The notes: generated by a model not told the origin, from the letters alone. Positions 8,551 to 17,173 are shown, counted from the first letter of the stretch. The stretch is 64,000 bases of DNA from Ruminococcus flavefaciens (GCA_023667315.1 JAMPAI010000001.1:412294-476293), one strand, 5' to 3'. A program made the numbers and translations.

Positions 8551-9405
8551 ATGTCCATGCGAACGATAACATTGTTAAGTGATTGGGGCACTTCGGACCA
8601 TTATGCGGCCGTGGTGCGCGCCAGGCTGTATGCCCTGTTGCCTGAAGTGCGCGTGGTGGACATATCGCACCAGGTACCCCGCGACGATATTTATGCGGCG
8701 GCGCTCATGGCCTTCGATTCCTATTCGTATTTTCCGGAAGGAACGATACACATCATCGGGGTAGATGACATTGCCTCGTCCGAAAACATGCATCTGGTGG
8801 TGAAGTTCGACGGACACTTTTTTATCGGCGCCGACAACGGATTCTTTCGTATCCTGCAGAGCATATCGGGCAAAGAGGCGGATGCGGTCTATGAGATCAT
8901 GGAGGTTTATCAAGACACATCGATCTTTACGTTCTCGACGCGGGATTTGTTCGTGAAGGTGGCGGCCCGGCTGGTGCTGGGGGTTCCGCTCGACCAAATA
9001 GGCCATGAAACCAAATTCAAGTCCAAGCTGTTGGACGGAAGCCGGCTTTTCGTACAGCGTGTGCCTCAGCGAGACCGTGAAGGACATTTGATAGGCTGGG
9101 ACCTTACGGGCAGCGTATTGCGGATCGACGGATTCGGAAATGTCATCACCAATATCCCCAAGTCTCAATATGCCGCATGCCTGGTCAATTTTCCTTTTTC
9201 CGCCTTGTTGTTTAACAGTTGGAACGAAATTAAAGGCGGAAGGTTCGTCGATTCCTACAAGGATGTGCTTCCCGGAGAAGCGGCCTTTATTTTCTTGGCA
9301 AACGGCTTTTTGGAAATTTCGGTGAACCGGGGCGAGGCATCCGCCTTATTCGGAATAAGCGATGGCTCAAAGGTGGTGATGCGTTTCGGTTTGCCTAAGA
9401 GATAG
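8551..9405 (+). CDS. S-adenosyl-L-methionine hydroxide adenosyltransferase family (DUF62)
   Basis: Family that splits SAM with hydroxide to adenosine and methionine; relatives include fluorinases and chlorinases. The N-terminal strand ITLLSDWGTSDHYAAVVRA carries the conserved Asp. VVDISHQVPRDDIYAAA, GTIHIIGVD and the nucleotide-site GADNGFF follow. The C-terminal domain has IDGFGNVITNI and the SYKDVLPGEAAFIF segment. The ATG at 8551 is chosen because it comes right after the promoter; 8557 is an equal alternative. Length 284 residues, normal for the non-halogenating branch. Five bases separate it from the GldFG gene, so the two may be one transcript although no functional link is known. Confidence 0.9.
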   Translation: MSMRTITLLSDWGTSDHYAAVVRARLYALLPEVRVVDISHQVPRDDIYAAALMAFDSYSYFPEGTIHIIGVDDIASSENMHLVVKFDGHFFIGADNGFFRILQSISGKEADAVYEIMEVYQDTSIFTFSTRDLFVKVAARLVLGVPLDQIGHETKFKSKLLDGSRLFVQRVPQRDREGHLIGWDLTGSVLRIDGFGNVITNIPKSQYAACLVNFPFSALLFNSWNEIKGGRFVDSYKDVLPGEAAFIFLANGFLEISVNRGEASALFGISDGSKVVMRFGLPKR

Positions 9406-9410
9406 AAACT

Positions 9411-11852
9411 ATGCGCTCGTTGCTCAACAAAGAAATACGTTTGTTCTTTTCGGGACCCTTGGCGTACCTGGTGCTGGCGGTGTTCTTTGCCGCCAACGCC
9501 CTGATGCTGTTCGTGCTGCCCACTTCGTTCAATGTTTTCGATGCGGGTTACGCCTCGCTCGACGCCTTTTTTTCGTGGGCGCCGCTCGTGTTCCTGTTTT
9601 TGGTTCCGGCGCTGTGCATGCGCAGTTTCGCCGAAGAAAAAAAGAGCGGCACGATGGAGATGCTCCTCACCCGTCCGCTTACGCGCCTGCAACTGGTGGC
9701 GGCCAAGTTTTTGGCCGGATTGCTCTTGCTGGCGGTGAGCCTGCTGCCGGTGTTCCTCTACCTCTACACGGTTTCCAATCTGGCCTCCCCGCAGGGCAAC
9801 TTCGACTTGGGTGCGTTCTGGGGCGCCCTTACGGGCTTGCTGCTGCTGGGCGCGGCCTTCGTGTCGGTGTGCGTGTTCATGTCTTCGCTCACGCAGAACC
9901 AGGTGGTGGCCTTTATCCTTTCGGTGGCCGCCTGCACCTTGCTGTATGTCGGTTTCGACCTGTTCGCCGCCCTGATTCCCGAAGGCGGGCTGAGCCTTTT
10001 CGTGGCCAAGCTGGGCATAAGCCAACACTATTCGGCCTTGAGCCGGGGCGTGGTCGATTTTCGGGATGTGGCGTACTATCTGAGCCTGGTCGTGCTTTTT
10101 TCGGGACTTACGGTGCTGGGGCTCGACAAACGCCGGCAGACGTTCTGGAAACGCTACGCGCTGGCGGCCGCGCTGTTGGTTTTGGTGGATGTGCTGGCGG
10201 CGCTGCTGCCGTTCCGTCTCGATCTGACCGCCGACAGGCGCTACACCCTGATGCCCGTTACCAAAGACATACTTAGGCAGGACGATGCGCCCGTGTATGT
10301 AAAGGTTTACCTTACGGGAAGCCTGCCGGCCGGGTTCAAGCGCCTGGAACGTTCGGTGCGCGAAACCTTGGATGAGTTCCGGATCTACCGTCCTTCCATC
10401 CGATATACCTTTACCGACATCTACGCGATAGAGGGCGAGGAGCAGCGGCAGGCCCTGATGCAGGAACTGGCGCAAAAAGGTATCAGCCCCACCCAACTGG
10501 AGGTAAAGACCAAGCAGGGGCTTACGCGGCGTCTTATCTTTCCGGCGGCCGAACTGCGCTGCGGCGGGCGTTCGGTGGCGGTGGGCCTGTTGAGCGAGCA
10601 GCTGGGGCGCGGTGCGGAAGAAACCCTCAACAACTCGATCGAGAACGTGGAACTGCAGCTGGCCAACGCCATCCGCGCCCTTACCGAGAAAGAGGCGGCG
10701 GGCATTGCCTTCCTGGAGGGCAACGGCGAGCTTACCTATTCGCAAACGGTGTCGTTCGGCAACGCGCTCAGTTCCTTTTACCGCGTTACCCGCGCCGCCT
10801 TGTCCGAAGATCCGGCCTCGCTCCTGAGGCAGGACAGCGCCGGAAACTGGCATCCCCGTTTTGCGGCGGCGGTGGTGGCGCATCCCACCAAGGCCTTTAC
10901 CGAGGCGCAGAAGGCCGTGATAGACCAATACGTGATGCGCGGCGGCAAGCTGCTGTGGGTGATGGATGCCGGCAACGGCTCGCTCGATTCCTTGAAGGGC
11001 CAGTCGCTGTTCGACGCCATGCCCTATCACCTTAACCTGGAAGACCTGTTTTTCCGTTACGGTTTCAGGCTCCGCAATGAAATGCTGCTGGACCGCAACG
11101 CCGCCCCCTCGCCGGTACTTACGGGCTATATGGGGAACCAGCCGATGATAGAGTTCATGCCCAATTACTACTGCCCGTTGGTGGAAACCGAAGCCCCGAA
11201 TATGGGCGATGCCGCCTGTATGGCGCAGGAAACGGGCAGTATCCGCCTGCAGGTTGCCGCGGGCATAGACACGATAGAAAATGCGCTTAAGAAAACGCCG
11301 CTCCTGCAGACCTCGCCCTATTCGTTCCGGGTAAAGCTGCCGCACGCGATGTCGGCCGATCTGATGCGCAACCCGCCCGATTTGCGCCGTTTCGACCAAG
11401 GGCGGCAAACGGTGGCGCTGCTGCTGGAAGGCAACTTCCAGACGGCCTATCCCTTGGTGAAGCCCGAATGGAAGAACGCCGCCGGCTTCGACTATCTGAA
11501 ACAGAGCGGGCCATCGGCCATGATGGTGGTGGGCGACGGCGATGTGGCGCGCAACGACATACTGCCCGACGGTCAGCCCCTTCCGCTGGGTTTTGACCGC
11601 TACACGCGGCAGATGTACGGCAACGGCAATTTCCTGGTGAACGCCGTGCACTACCTTACCGGCAACCGGGAATGGATCAAGCTCAAGCCGCGCGAGGTTC
11701 GGCTTCGGCTGTTGGACAAGGCCGTGCTCGAAAAACAGAAAAAGCGATATACCGTGATTAATTTCGTCTTGCCGATAGGGGCGGTGCTGGTGTTCGGCCT
11801 GTTCTTTACGGCCTTGCGCAAGAAAAGATACGCTGTCGGGACGCATGAATAG
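9411..11852 (+). CDS. Fused GldF-GldG type ABC transporter membrane protein
   Basis: In Flavobacterium GldF (ABC-2 permease) and GldG (substrate-binding-like membrane protein) are separate; here one 813-residue protein carries both. Residues 1-about 240 are the GldF part: six hydrophobic segments and the motif EEKKSGTMEMLLTRPLTR typical of ABC-2 permeases. A further membrane helix follows (ALAAALLVLVDVLAALL), then the GldG ABC-type domain beginning near DLTADRRYTLMPVTKDIL, and a C-terminal helix (INFVLPIGAVLVFGLFF) with a basic tail. No GldA ATPase is nearby. The role in non-gliding Bacteroidales is unproven; export linked to lipoprotein or secretion functions is a guess. Confidence 0.85.
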   Translation: MRSLLNKEIRLFFSGPLAYLVLAVFFAANALMLFVLPTSFNVFDAGYASLDAFFSWAPLVFLFLVPALCMRSFAEEKKSGTMEMLLTRPLTRLQLVAAKFLAGLLLLAVSLLPVFLYLYTVSNLASPQGNFDLGAFWGALTGLLLLGAAFVSVCVFMSSLTQNQVVAFILSVAACTLLYVGFDLFAALIPEGGLSLFVAKLGISQHYSALSRGVVDFRDVAYYLSLVVLFSGLTVLGLDKRRQTFWKRYALAAALLVLVDVLAALLPFRLDLTADRRYTLMPVTKDILRQDDAPVYVKVYLTGSLPAGFKRLERSVRETLDEFRIYRPSIRYTFTDIYAIEGEEQRQALMQELAQKGISPTQLEVKTKQGLTRRLIFPAAELRCGGRSVAVGLLSEQLGRGAEETLNNSIENVELQLANAIRALTEKEAAGIAFLEGNGELTYSQTVSFGNALSSFYRVTRAALSEDPASLLRQDSAGNWHPRFAAAVVAHPTKAFTEAQKAVIDQYVMRGGKLLWVMDAGNGSLDSLKGQSLFDAMPYHLNLEDLFFRYGFRLRNEMLLDRNAAPSPVLTGYMGNQPMIEFMPNYYCPLVETEAPNMGDAACMAQETGSIRLQVAAGIDTIENALKKTPLLQTSPYSFRVKLPHAMSADLMRNPPDLRRFDQGRQTVALLLEGNFQTAYPLVKPEWKNAAGFDYLKQSGPSAMMVVGDGDVARNDILPDGQPLPLGFDRYTRQMYGNGNFLVNAVHYLTGNREWIKLKPREVRLRLLDKAVLEKQKKRYTVINFVLPIGAVLVFGLFFTALRKKRYAVGTHE

Positions 11853-12792
11853 GAAGCAGAAAATAAGTGTCGCTGCGGGTTCCGCGCTGCTGCTTTTACT
11901 GGCGGTCTGGGCCGCGTTTGCGGTAAGGGGGCGTTTTGCGGGCCGTATGCAGGATATACAGTTGCCGTTGGCGCGTGCGGCCAAGGTGGATAGGCTGGAG
12001 CTGCGTTTTTCCGATACCTGTACCCTGCGCTTGGAAAAACGGGAGGACGGGCGTTGGCAGGGCGTTTCGGAAGCCGGTACTTTCGAGGCGGACGAGGCGA
12101 GGATACAGGATTTTTTCTTGGTGCTCAATACCTGGGAAATCATGATGATTCCCGCCGACAGCCAGCGTGCGGTATGGAAGAACAAGCTTGGGGAACAGGG
12201 CGGGAAACTGCTGCTGAAGGCGGACGGACGCAAGGTGTTCGGGTGTACCTTTACGGAAACGGACGGATGTTTCGTGATCGGCATGGGAAAGCAGGTGTAT
12301 GCGGTGGAGATGCCCTACAGCCAAATGGATTTCCGGCATTTTTTCGGCTCGGACATGGCTTTGTGGCAGAACCGCCTGCTGTTTTTGTTCGACTATACCG
12401 GATTGGCTTCGGTGCGGGTTAACTTTCCGCAGCCGGAGCGTTCCTACCGTTTGCTGCGCACGGGCGACGCCTTTCTGTTGGAACGGGCGGCGGGCACGGA
12501 CACGGTGGCGGCTTCGCGCGCGCAGGCCTACCTTTCTTCTTTCGGCAGGGTCTATTTCGATTACAGGGACGAGAAAGGTACAGCGGGCCAATGGCTGTAC
12601 GATATGGAGGTCTGTCCGCGCGCAGGCGCATGCGTGGCTTTCTCGGTGTTCGAGAAAATTACCTACGGCCATCCCGATTTGTTCAAGGCCCTGGCGGTGG
12701 TGCCCCGGGGCGCGGTTCACGACACCGTGGAACTGCCCTATGTGGTTTTGGATAAACTGGTTAAACGCCCCGGGTGGTTCGGCGGGCGGTAG
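11845..12792 (+). CDS. DUF4340-like single-pass membrane protein
   Basis: A 315-residue protein with an N-terminal anchor (about residues 7-27: SVAAGSALLLLLAVWAAFAV) and a large exported domain. The part with VDRLELRFSDTCTLRLEKREDGRW resembles DUF4340, a repeat-type domain that often follows GldG/ABC-2 permease genes. Its start overlaps the end of the GldFG gene by 8 bases, which points to coupled translation and a role in the same transporter complex. I do not recognise catalytic residues. The DUF4340 name is from similarity of layout and neighbourhood and is moderately certain. Confidence 0.7.
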   Translation: MNRKQKISVAAGSALLLLLAVWAAFAVRGRFAGRMQDIQLPLARAAKVDRLELRFSDTCTLRLEKREDGRWQGVSEAGTFEADEARIQDFFLVLNTWEIMMIPADSQRAVWKNKLGEQGGKLLLKADGRKVFGCTFTETDGCFVIGMGKQVYAVEMPYSQMDFRHFFGSDMALWQNRLLFLFDYTGLASVRVNFPQPERSYRLLRTGDAFLLERAAGTDTVAASRAQAYLSSFGRVYFDYRDEKGTAGQWLYDMEVCPRAGACVAFSVFEKITYGHPDLFKALAVVPRGAVHDTVELPYVVLDKLVKRPGWFGGR

Positions 12793-12807
12793 GGAAGATA
12801 TCCAGGC

Positions 12808-12838
12808 TTGAACTTCGGTTGAAAAAATAGTATATTTG
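12808..12838 (+). promoter_or_regulatory. Promoter of dnaN
   Basis: TTG at 12808-12810, a 20-base spacer, and the -7 box TATATTTG at 12831-12838. This is a textbook Bacteroidota promoter. The leader to the dnaN ATG is about 55 bases and contains GCGC-rich inverted segments. Confidence 0.75.
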
Positions 12839-12899
12839 CGCTCGCGTAAAAAGCGCACGTTCCCCATTCAGGCGGAACGCTGTTAAAAAACTCAACGAT

Positions 12900-14030
12900 A
12901 TGAGATTTATTGTCAACAGCCAGCTGCTTTTGGAAAACCTCCAGAGCGTGAGCGGACTTTTGGTAGAAAACAAGGCCTTGCCGATCTTGGAAAAGTGCCT
13001 TTTTCGCATTAGCGGAAACACCCTTACGTTGGTGGCTTCCGATTCGGAATCGATTGCGGTGGTGGATATTGCCCTGGAAGAAGTTACCGGCGAAGGCGCG
13101 GTGGCGGTTCCGGCGCGCAACCTGCTCGACATGCTTAAGACGATGCCCAACATCCCCTTGATCTTCAATGTGGATGAAGCCACTTCCGGCATCGAGGTAT
13201 CGGGCGGCACCGGTCAATACAAGCTTACCGGCGAACCGGCCGACACCTATCCCGAGATTCCCCAGATGGGCGGCGATACGGCGCTTACCGCCATTCCGTC
13301 CGATGTGCTGGTGCGTGCCATCTCCAAGACCGTGTTCGCCACGGGTAACGACCAGCTGCGCGCCACCATGTGCGGCGTGTTGTTCGAGATGAAGCCCGAC
13401 GGCATGACCTTCGTGGCCACCGACGCCCACAAGCTGGTGCGTTACCGCCGCACCGACATCAAGACGCCCGCCGAAACCTCGTTCGTGGTGCCCAAGAAAG
13501 CATTGACGCTGCTCAAGAACATCCTTTCGCTGCACAAGGAAGCGGTGGAAGTGAAGGTGGAGGCCAACGAAAAGAACGTGTTCTTCCAGTTCGAGAACGT
13601 GCATATCAGCTGCCGTCTGGTGGATGGCCGCTATCCCAACTATCAGGCCGTTATCCCCACCGAGAATCCCAACAAGCTTACGGTGGCACGCCAGTCGTTC
13701 CTTACCTGTGTTAAGCGTATCTGCATCTTCGCCAGCAAGGCCATGCCCCAGGCTCGCCTTACGATGAGCGGAGGCAGCGAAGTGCTGGTTTCGGCCGAAG
13801 ACGTGGAAAACTCCAACGCCGCCAAGGAACGCATCGCCTGCCAGTACGAAGGCGACCCGATGGAGATCGGCTTCAACGCCCGCTATTTCCTCGAAATGCT
13901 CTCCAATCTCGAAACGGACGACGTTTGCCTGCAGATGTCGATGCCCAACCGCGCCGGCTTGATCGTGCCGGTGGGCGAGGGCGACGCCAACGAAGACATA
14001 CTGATGCTGGTGATGCCCGTAATGTTGTAA
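12900..14030 (+). CDS. dnaN: DNA polymerase III beta subunit (sliding clamp)
   Basis: Ring-shaped homodimeric clamp that tethers polymerase III and other replication and repair proteins to DNA. The 376-residue length and the three repeated clamp domains fit. Recognisable segments are MRFIVNSQLLLENLQSVSGL, NKALPILEKCLF, the middle-domain ATDAHKLVRYR, and the C-terminal INARYF-like FNARYFLEML and the hydrophobic cleft ending MLVMPVML. It has its own promoter and is followed after 35 bases by the 2-oxoacid:ferredoxin oxidoreductase genes. It is not next to dnaA in this window, which is common in Bacteroidota. Confidence 0.97.
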   Translation: MRFIVNSQLLLENLQSVSGLLVENKALPILEKCLFRISGNTLTLVASDSESIAVVDIALEEVTGEGAVAVPARNLLDMLKTMPNIPLIFNVDEATSGIEVSGGTGQYKLTGEPADTYPEIPQMGGDTALTAIPSDVLVRAISKTVFATGNDQLRATMCGVLFEMKPDGMTFVATDAHKLVRYRRTDIKTPAETSFVVPKKALTLLKNILSLHKEAVEVKVEANEKNVFFQFENVHISCRLVDGRYPNYQAVIPTENPNKLTVARQSFLTCVKRICIFASKAMPQARLTMSGGSEVLVSAEDVENSNAAKERIACQYEGDPMEIGFNARYFLEMLSNLETDDVCLQMSMPNRAGLIVPVGEGDANEDILMLVMPVML

Positions 14031-14065
14031 CAGACAATAATAAAACCTTAAAAAACTATATACAC

Positions 14066-14293
14066 ATGGCAAAATTCAAAGGTGCTATCGTGGTGGACAA
14101 GGAAAAGTGCAAAGGCTGCGGCATTTGCATGTCGATCTGTCCTACCAAAACGATAGGAATGTCGAAAGAAGTAAATGGCAAGGGCTATAACTTTGCCATT
14201 ATGGTCAACGAGGAAAGCTGCGTTGGTTGCGCTTCCTGCGGCCGTATCTGCCCCGACGGCGTAATTACCGTTTACAAGGCGAAAGTAGATTAA
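14066..14293 (+). CDS. 2-oxoacid:ferredoxin oxidoreductase, ferredoxin-like delta subunit
   Basis: A 75-residue protein with two 4Fe-4S ferredoxin motifs, CKGCGICMSICP and CVGCASCGRICP. It transfers electrons from the TPP-bound intermediate of the oxidoreductase to free ferredoxin. The ATG at 14066 opens the conserved MAKFKGAIVVDKEKC. It is the first of four genes in the order delta, alpha, beta, gamma, matching the branched-chain (VOR) and 2-oxoglutarate (KOR) type enzymes of anaerobic Bacteroidales. Confidence 0.93.
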   Translation: MAKFKGAIVVDKEKCKGCGICMSICPTKTIGMSKEVNGKGYNFAIMVNEESCVGCASCGRICPDGVITVYKAKVD

Positions 14294-14320
14294 TTAGAAA
14301 TCATCTAAAACAAAGTACAA

Positions 14321-15397
14321 ATGGAAGATTTGCGGTTAATGAAAGGAAATGAGGCTTTCGCCGAAGCCGCCATTCGCGCCGGATGCGACGGCTACTTCGG
14401 TTATCCCATTACTCCCCAGTCGGAAGTAATGGAATACCTCATGAAGGAAAGACCTGAAAACAGAACCGGCATGGTCGTTTTGCAGGCCGAAAGCGAAGTA
14501 TCGTCTATCAATATGGTATATGCCGGCGCCGGTTGCGGCAAGCGGGTCATGACCTCCACCTCCAGCCCCGGTTACAGTCTTATGCAGGAAGGCATGTCGT
14601 ATATCGCGGCGGCCGAATTGCCCTGTATAGTGTTGAACGTGGTGCGCGGCGGTCCGGGTCTGGGTACGATCCAGCCTTCGCAGAGCGACTATTTCCAGGC
14701 CACCAAGGGCGGCGGACACGGCGACTACCGTCTTATCGTGCTGGCTCCCTCCTCGGTTCAGGAAATGTCCGACTTCGTTTCGATGGGTTTCGACCTGGCG
14801 TTCAAATACCGTAACCCGGTGTTGATCCTCGCCGACGGTGTTATCGGCCAGACGATGGAAAAAGTGGTTCTCCAACCGCAGCGTCCCCGTCTTACCGAAG
14901 AAGAAATCCGCAAGAACACGCCTTGGGCCACGGTGGGCAAGAGCATCGACCGCGAGCACAACATCGTTACCTCCTTGGACTTGCAGGCTGCAAGCCAGGA
15001 AAAACACGTGTTGCACCTGCAGGAAAAATACCGTGAGATCGAAGCTGCCGAATCCCGCTGCGAAATGATCAAGTGCGAAGACGCCGACTACGTTCTCGTA
15101 GCCTACGGTTCTTCGGCACGTATCTGCCAGAAGGCGGTAGATTTGCTCCGCGCCAAGGGTGTCAAGGTGGGTCTTCTCCGTCCCATTACGCTGTGGCCTT
15201 TCCCCTCGAAAGAAGTTAAGGAACTGGCTACGCGCGTAAAAGGTTTCATGTCGGTGGAAATGAGCTTGGGCCAAATGGTCGAAGACGTTAAGCTGGCGGT
15301 GGAAGGCAAAGTAAAAGTGGAATTCTTCGGCCGCTGCGGCGGTATCGTTCCGGCTCCCGAAGAAGTAGTTCACGCGGTAGAAACCAAATTATTATAG
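14321..15397 (+). CDS. vorB: 2-oxoacid:ferredoxin oxidoreductase alpha subunit (VorB/KorA type)
   Basis: Pyrimidine-binding subunit of a CoA-dependent oxidoreductase that decarboxylates branched-chain 2-oxoacids or 2-oxoglutarate and reduces ferredoxin. The start MEDLRLMKGNEAFAEAAIRAG and the segment FGYPITPQSEVMEYL are hallmark VorB/KorA sequence. RGGPGLGTIQPSQSDYFQATKGGGHGD follows in the substrate-binding region, and the C-terminal part has VAYGSSARICQKAVDLLR. The length of 358 residues is standard. The protein name VorB is the usual Bacteroidales annotation; whether valine-derived oxoacids or 2-oxoglutarate are the main substrate cannot be decided here. Confidence 0.93.
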   Translation: MEDLRLMKGNEAFAEAAIRAGCDGYFGYPITPQSEVMEYLMKERPENRTGMVVLQAESEVSSINMVYAGAGCGKRVMTSTSSPGYSLMQEGMSYIAAAELPCIVLNVVRGGPGLGTIQPSQSDYFQATKGGGHGDYRLIVLAPSSVQEMSDFVSMGFDLAFKYRNPVLILADGVIGQTMEKVVLQPQRPRLTEEEIRKNTPWATVGKSIDREHNIVTSLDLQAASQEKHVLHLQEKYREIEAAESRCEMIKCEDADYVLVAYGSSARICQKAVDLLRAKGVKVGLLRPITLWPFPSKEVKELATRVKGFMSVEMSLGQMVEDVKLAVEGKVKVEFFGRCGGIVPAPEEVVHAVETKLL

Positions 15398-15408
15398 GAG
15401 GAAGTAGG

Positions 15409-16182
15409 ATGTCTCAAAATATATGCACCCCCGAAAACTTAGTTTATAAGAAAACCTCGCTGCTTACCGACAAGGTGATGCACTATTGCCCCGGTTGCGG
15501 CCACGGTACGATTCACCGCGCCTTGATGGAAGTGGTGGACGAAATGGGGCTTCAGGACAAGACCGTGGGTATCGCCCCGGTAGGTTGTTCGGTTCTTGCC
15601 TACGATTACATGAACATCGATATGCAGGAAGCCGCCCACGGACGTGCGCCCGCGGTGGCTACGGCCATCAAGCGCCTTATGCCCGACAAGTTCGTGTTCA
15701 CCTACCAGGGTGACGGCGACTTGGCCGCCATCGGTACGGGCGAAACCATTCACTGCTGCAACCGTGGCGAAAACATCCTCATGGTGTTCGTAAACAACGC
15801 CATTTACGGGATGACCGGCGGTCAGATGGCTCCCACTACGCTGGAAGGCATGAAGACGGCCACTTCGCCCTACGGACGCGACGTGAACAAGGTGGGTTGG
15901 CCTTTGCGCATTACCGAAATGGTGGCCCAGCTCAACGGCGTCTGGAGTGCTTCCCGCCACACGGTTCACACCCCGGCCGCTGTCATGAAACTGAAGAAAG
16001 CCTTGAAGAAGGGCATCGAGGATTCCATGGCCGGCAAGGGTACCTGCTTTGTGGAAGTCTGCTCCTCCTGCAACTCCGGTTGGAAAATGAGCCCCGTGGA
16101 AGCCAACAAATGGATGGAAGAACACGTGCTCGAATACTTCGTGCCCGGCGACATTAAAGTTGACGGTAAATTGGTGAGATAA
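15409..16182 (+). CDS. 2-oxoacid:ferredoxin oxidoreductase beta subunit (TPP-binding)
   Basis: Thiamine diphosphate-binding subunit, 257 residues. The N-terminal CPGCGHGTIHRAL supplies pyrophosphate and cluster-proximal cysteines. The TPP/Mg signature is GDGDLAAIGTGETIHCCNR followed by VFVNNAIYGMTGGQMAPTT, and a conserved CSSCNSGWKMSP occurs near the C-terminus. The gene starts 11 bases after the alpha gene and is preceded by GGAGGAAG, an unusually good Shine-Dalgarno for this phylum. A 66-base gap with a strong hairpin separates it from the gamma gene. Confidence 0.94.
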   Translation: MSQNICTPENLVYKKTSLLTDKVMHYCPGCGHGTIHRALMEVVDEMGLQDKTVGIAPVGCSVLAYDYMNIDMQEAAHGRAPAVATAIKRLMPDKFVFTYQGDGDLAAIGTGETIHCCNRGENILMVFVNNAIYGMTGGQMAPTTLEGMKTATSPYGRDVNKVGWPLRITEMVAQLNGVWSASRHTVHTPAAVMKLKKALKKGIEDSMAGKGTCFVEVCSSCNSGWKMSPVEANKWMEEHVLEYFVPGDIKVDGKLVR

Positions 16183-16187
16183 AAACT

Positions 16188-16233
16188 CCGGCAAGGGGGG
16201 CGCGAGACGAAGTACGCGCCGGAACCTTGCCGG
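16188..16233 (+). other. Intra-operon hairpin between the beta and gamma subunit genes
   Basis: CCGGCAAGG at 16188-16196 pairs perfectly with CCTTGCCGG at 16225-16233, and inside it GGCGCG (16199-16204) pairs with CGCGCC (16215-16220). No T-run follows, so it is more likely a processing or stability element than a terminator. It fills most of the gap. Confidence 0.6.
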
Positions 16234-16248
16234 TTAAAACTTAAAGCA

Positions 16249-16803
16249 ATGACAGAAGAAATCATTATTGCCGGTTTCGGTGGCCAGGGGGTTTTGTCGA
16301 TGGGCAAGATTCTGGCTTATTCCGGTGTTATGGAAAACAAGGAAGTTAGCTGGATGCCTTCCTACGGTCCCGAAATGCGCGGCGGTACAGCCAACGTAAC
16401 GGTTATTATCAGCGACGAACGCATTTCTTCGCCCGTTATCACCAAATACGACACGGCGATTATCCTCAACCAGCAGTCGCTCGATAAGTTCGAAAGCACG
16501 GTTCAGCCCGGCGGCACGCTTATCTACGACCCCAACGGCATTACCCACAAGCCGACCCGTAAGGACATCAACATTTACACGATCGAAGCCAACGACGCGG
16601 CCAACAAGATGGGTATGAACAAGGTGTTCAACATGATTGTGTTGGGCGGATTCTTGAAGATCAAGCCTTTGGTTCAGCCTGAATTTATCCACAAGGGTCT
16701 TGAAAAATCCTTGCCGGCGCGTCACCACAACATGATTCCCGAAAACGAAAAGGCAATCGAACTGGGACGTACCCTCATCAAACAGGAACAGAAGGCTCAA
16801 TAA
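16249..16803 (+). CDS. 2-oxoacid:ferredoxin oxidoreductase gamma subunit
   Basis: Fourth subunit, 184 residues, pfam POR domain. It opens with EEIIIAGFGGQGVLSMGKIL, the nucleotide/CoA-site glycine motif of the family. MPSYGPEMRGGTANVTVIIS and later NMIVLGGFLKIKPLV follow. It completes the delta-alpha-beta-gamma set of a heterotetrameric anaerobic 2-oxoacid oxidoreductase that yields acyl-CoA and reduced ferredoxin in amino-acid fermentation or reductive biosynthesis. It is the last gene of the dnaN-linked group. Confidence 0.93.
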   Translation: MTEEIIIAGFGGQGVLSMGKILAYSGVMENKEVSWMPSYGPEMRGGTANVTVIISDERISSPVITKYDTAIILNQQSLDKFESTVQPGGTLIYDPNGITHKPTRKDINIYTIEANDAANKMGMNKVFNMIVLGGFLKIKPLVQPEFIHKGLEKSLPARHHNMIPENEKAIELGRTLIKQEQKAQ

Positions 16804-16885
16804 TCTGCTTTCTTGTCTGATGCCGAAGCCTGGCGGAACACAAGTTCCGTCAGGCTTTTTTGTGGCTCAATATGGCCGAAAAACA

Positions 16886-17046
16886 GCCAAAATATGAAAT
16901 GAAAGTCGGTCAAAGTATGAAATGAAAAGTCGCCAAAATGCGAAATGAAAAACGGCCAAAATATGAAATGAAAAGTCGCCAAAATATGAAATAAAAGTTA
17001 GTCAAAGTATGAAATGAAAAGTCGCCAAAATATGGAATGAAGAAGT
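16886..17046 (+). repeat. Array of seven 23-bp direct repeats without adjacent ATPase gene
   Basis: Copies begin at 16886, 16909, 16932, 16955, 16978, 17001 and 17024, each exactly 23 bases apart. The pattern is GYCAAARTATGAAAT followed by GAAAAGTC. The layout matches the array at 30311-30401 (GCCAAA, five variable bases, AAA, one base, GAAA), but the variable core differs (ATATG here, mostly TTTCC there). The array is in the gap between the oxidoreductase operon and hutI, a gap of 370 bases. A degenerate eighth copy may precede it (16863-16885). After the array, AGTATCTT and AAGATACT (about 17045-17072) form a hairpin. Confidence 0.85.
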
Positions 17047-17095
17047 ATCTTGGGCTTCGCCGAAGATACTGCGCCTCGGCAAAATCAAATCGAGC

Positions 17096-17128
17096 TTTGC
17101 TTTTGCTCTCGGCTTATTCGTATCTTTG
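17096..17128 (+). promoter_or_regulatory. Promoter of hutI
   Basis: TTTG at 17096-17099, a 21-base spacer and TATCTTTG at 17121-17128. It sits in a stretch (CTCGGCAAAATC ... GCTCTCGGCTTA) that I associate with many Bacteroidales intergenic promoters; that link is from memory. Confidence 0.7.
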
Positions 17129-17173
17129 CAAGGCCTTGTTTTGCGAGGCTTTAACCGTTAAAATTCTACGGAT

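Noticed and set aside
9255-12284. Very long minus-strand open frame across the GldFG region
   Set aside because: It is the complementary strand of GldFG and the DUF4340 gene in GC-rich DNA; composition and lack of homology show it is a shadow.
16797-16982. Minus-strand frame rich in Phe/His/Ile across the repeat array, as a small membrane peptide
   Set aside because: The reading follows from the 23-bp repeat, changes frame every copy and has no promoter or start; the DNA periodicity explains it.
16886-17046. CRISPR array
   Set aside because: Units are contiguous 23-bp tandem repeats with no unique spacers of constant length, and no cas genes are present.
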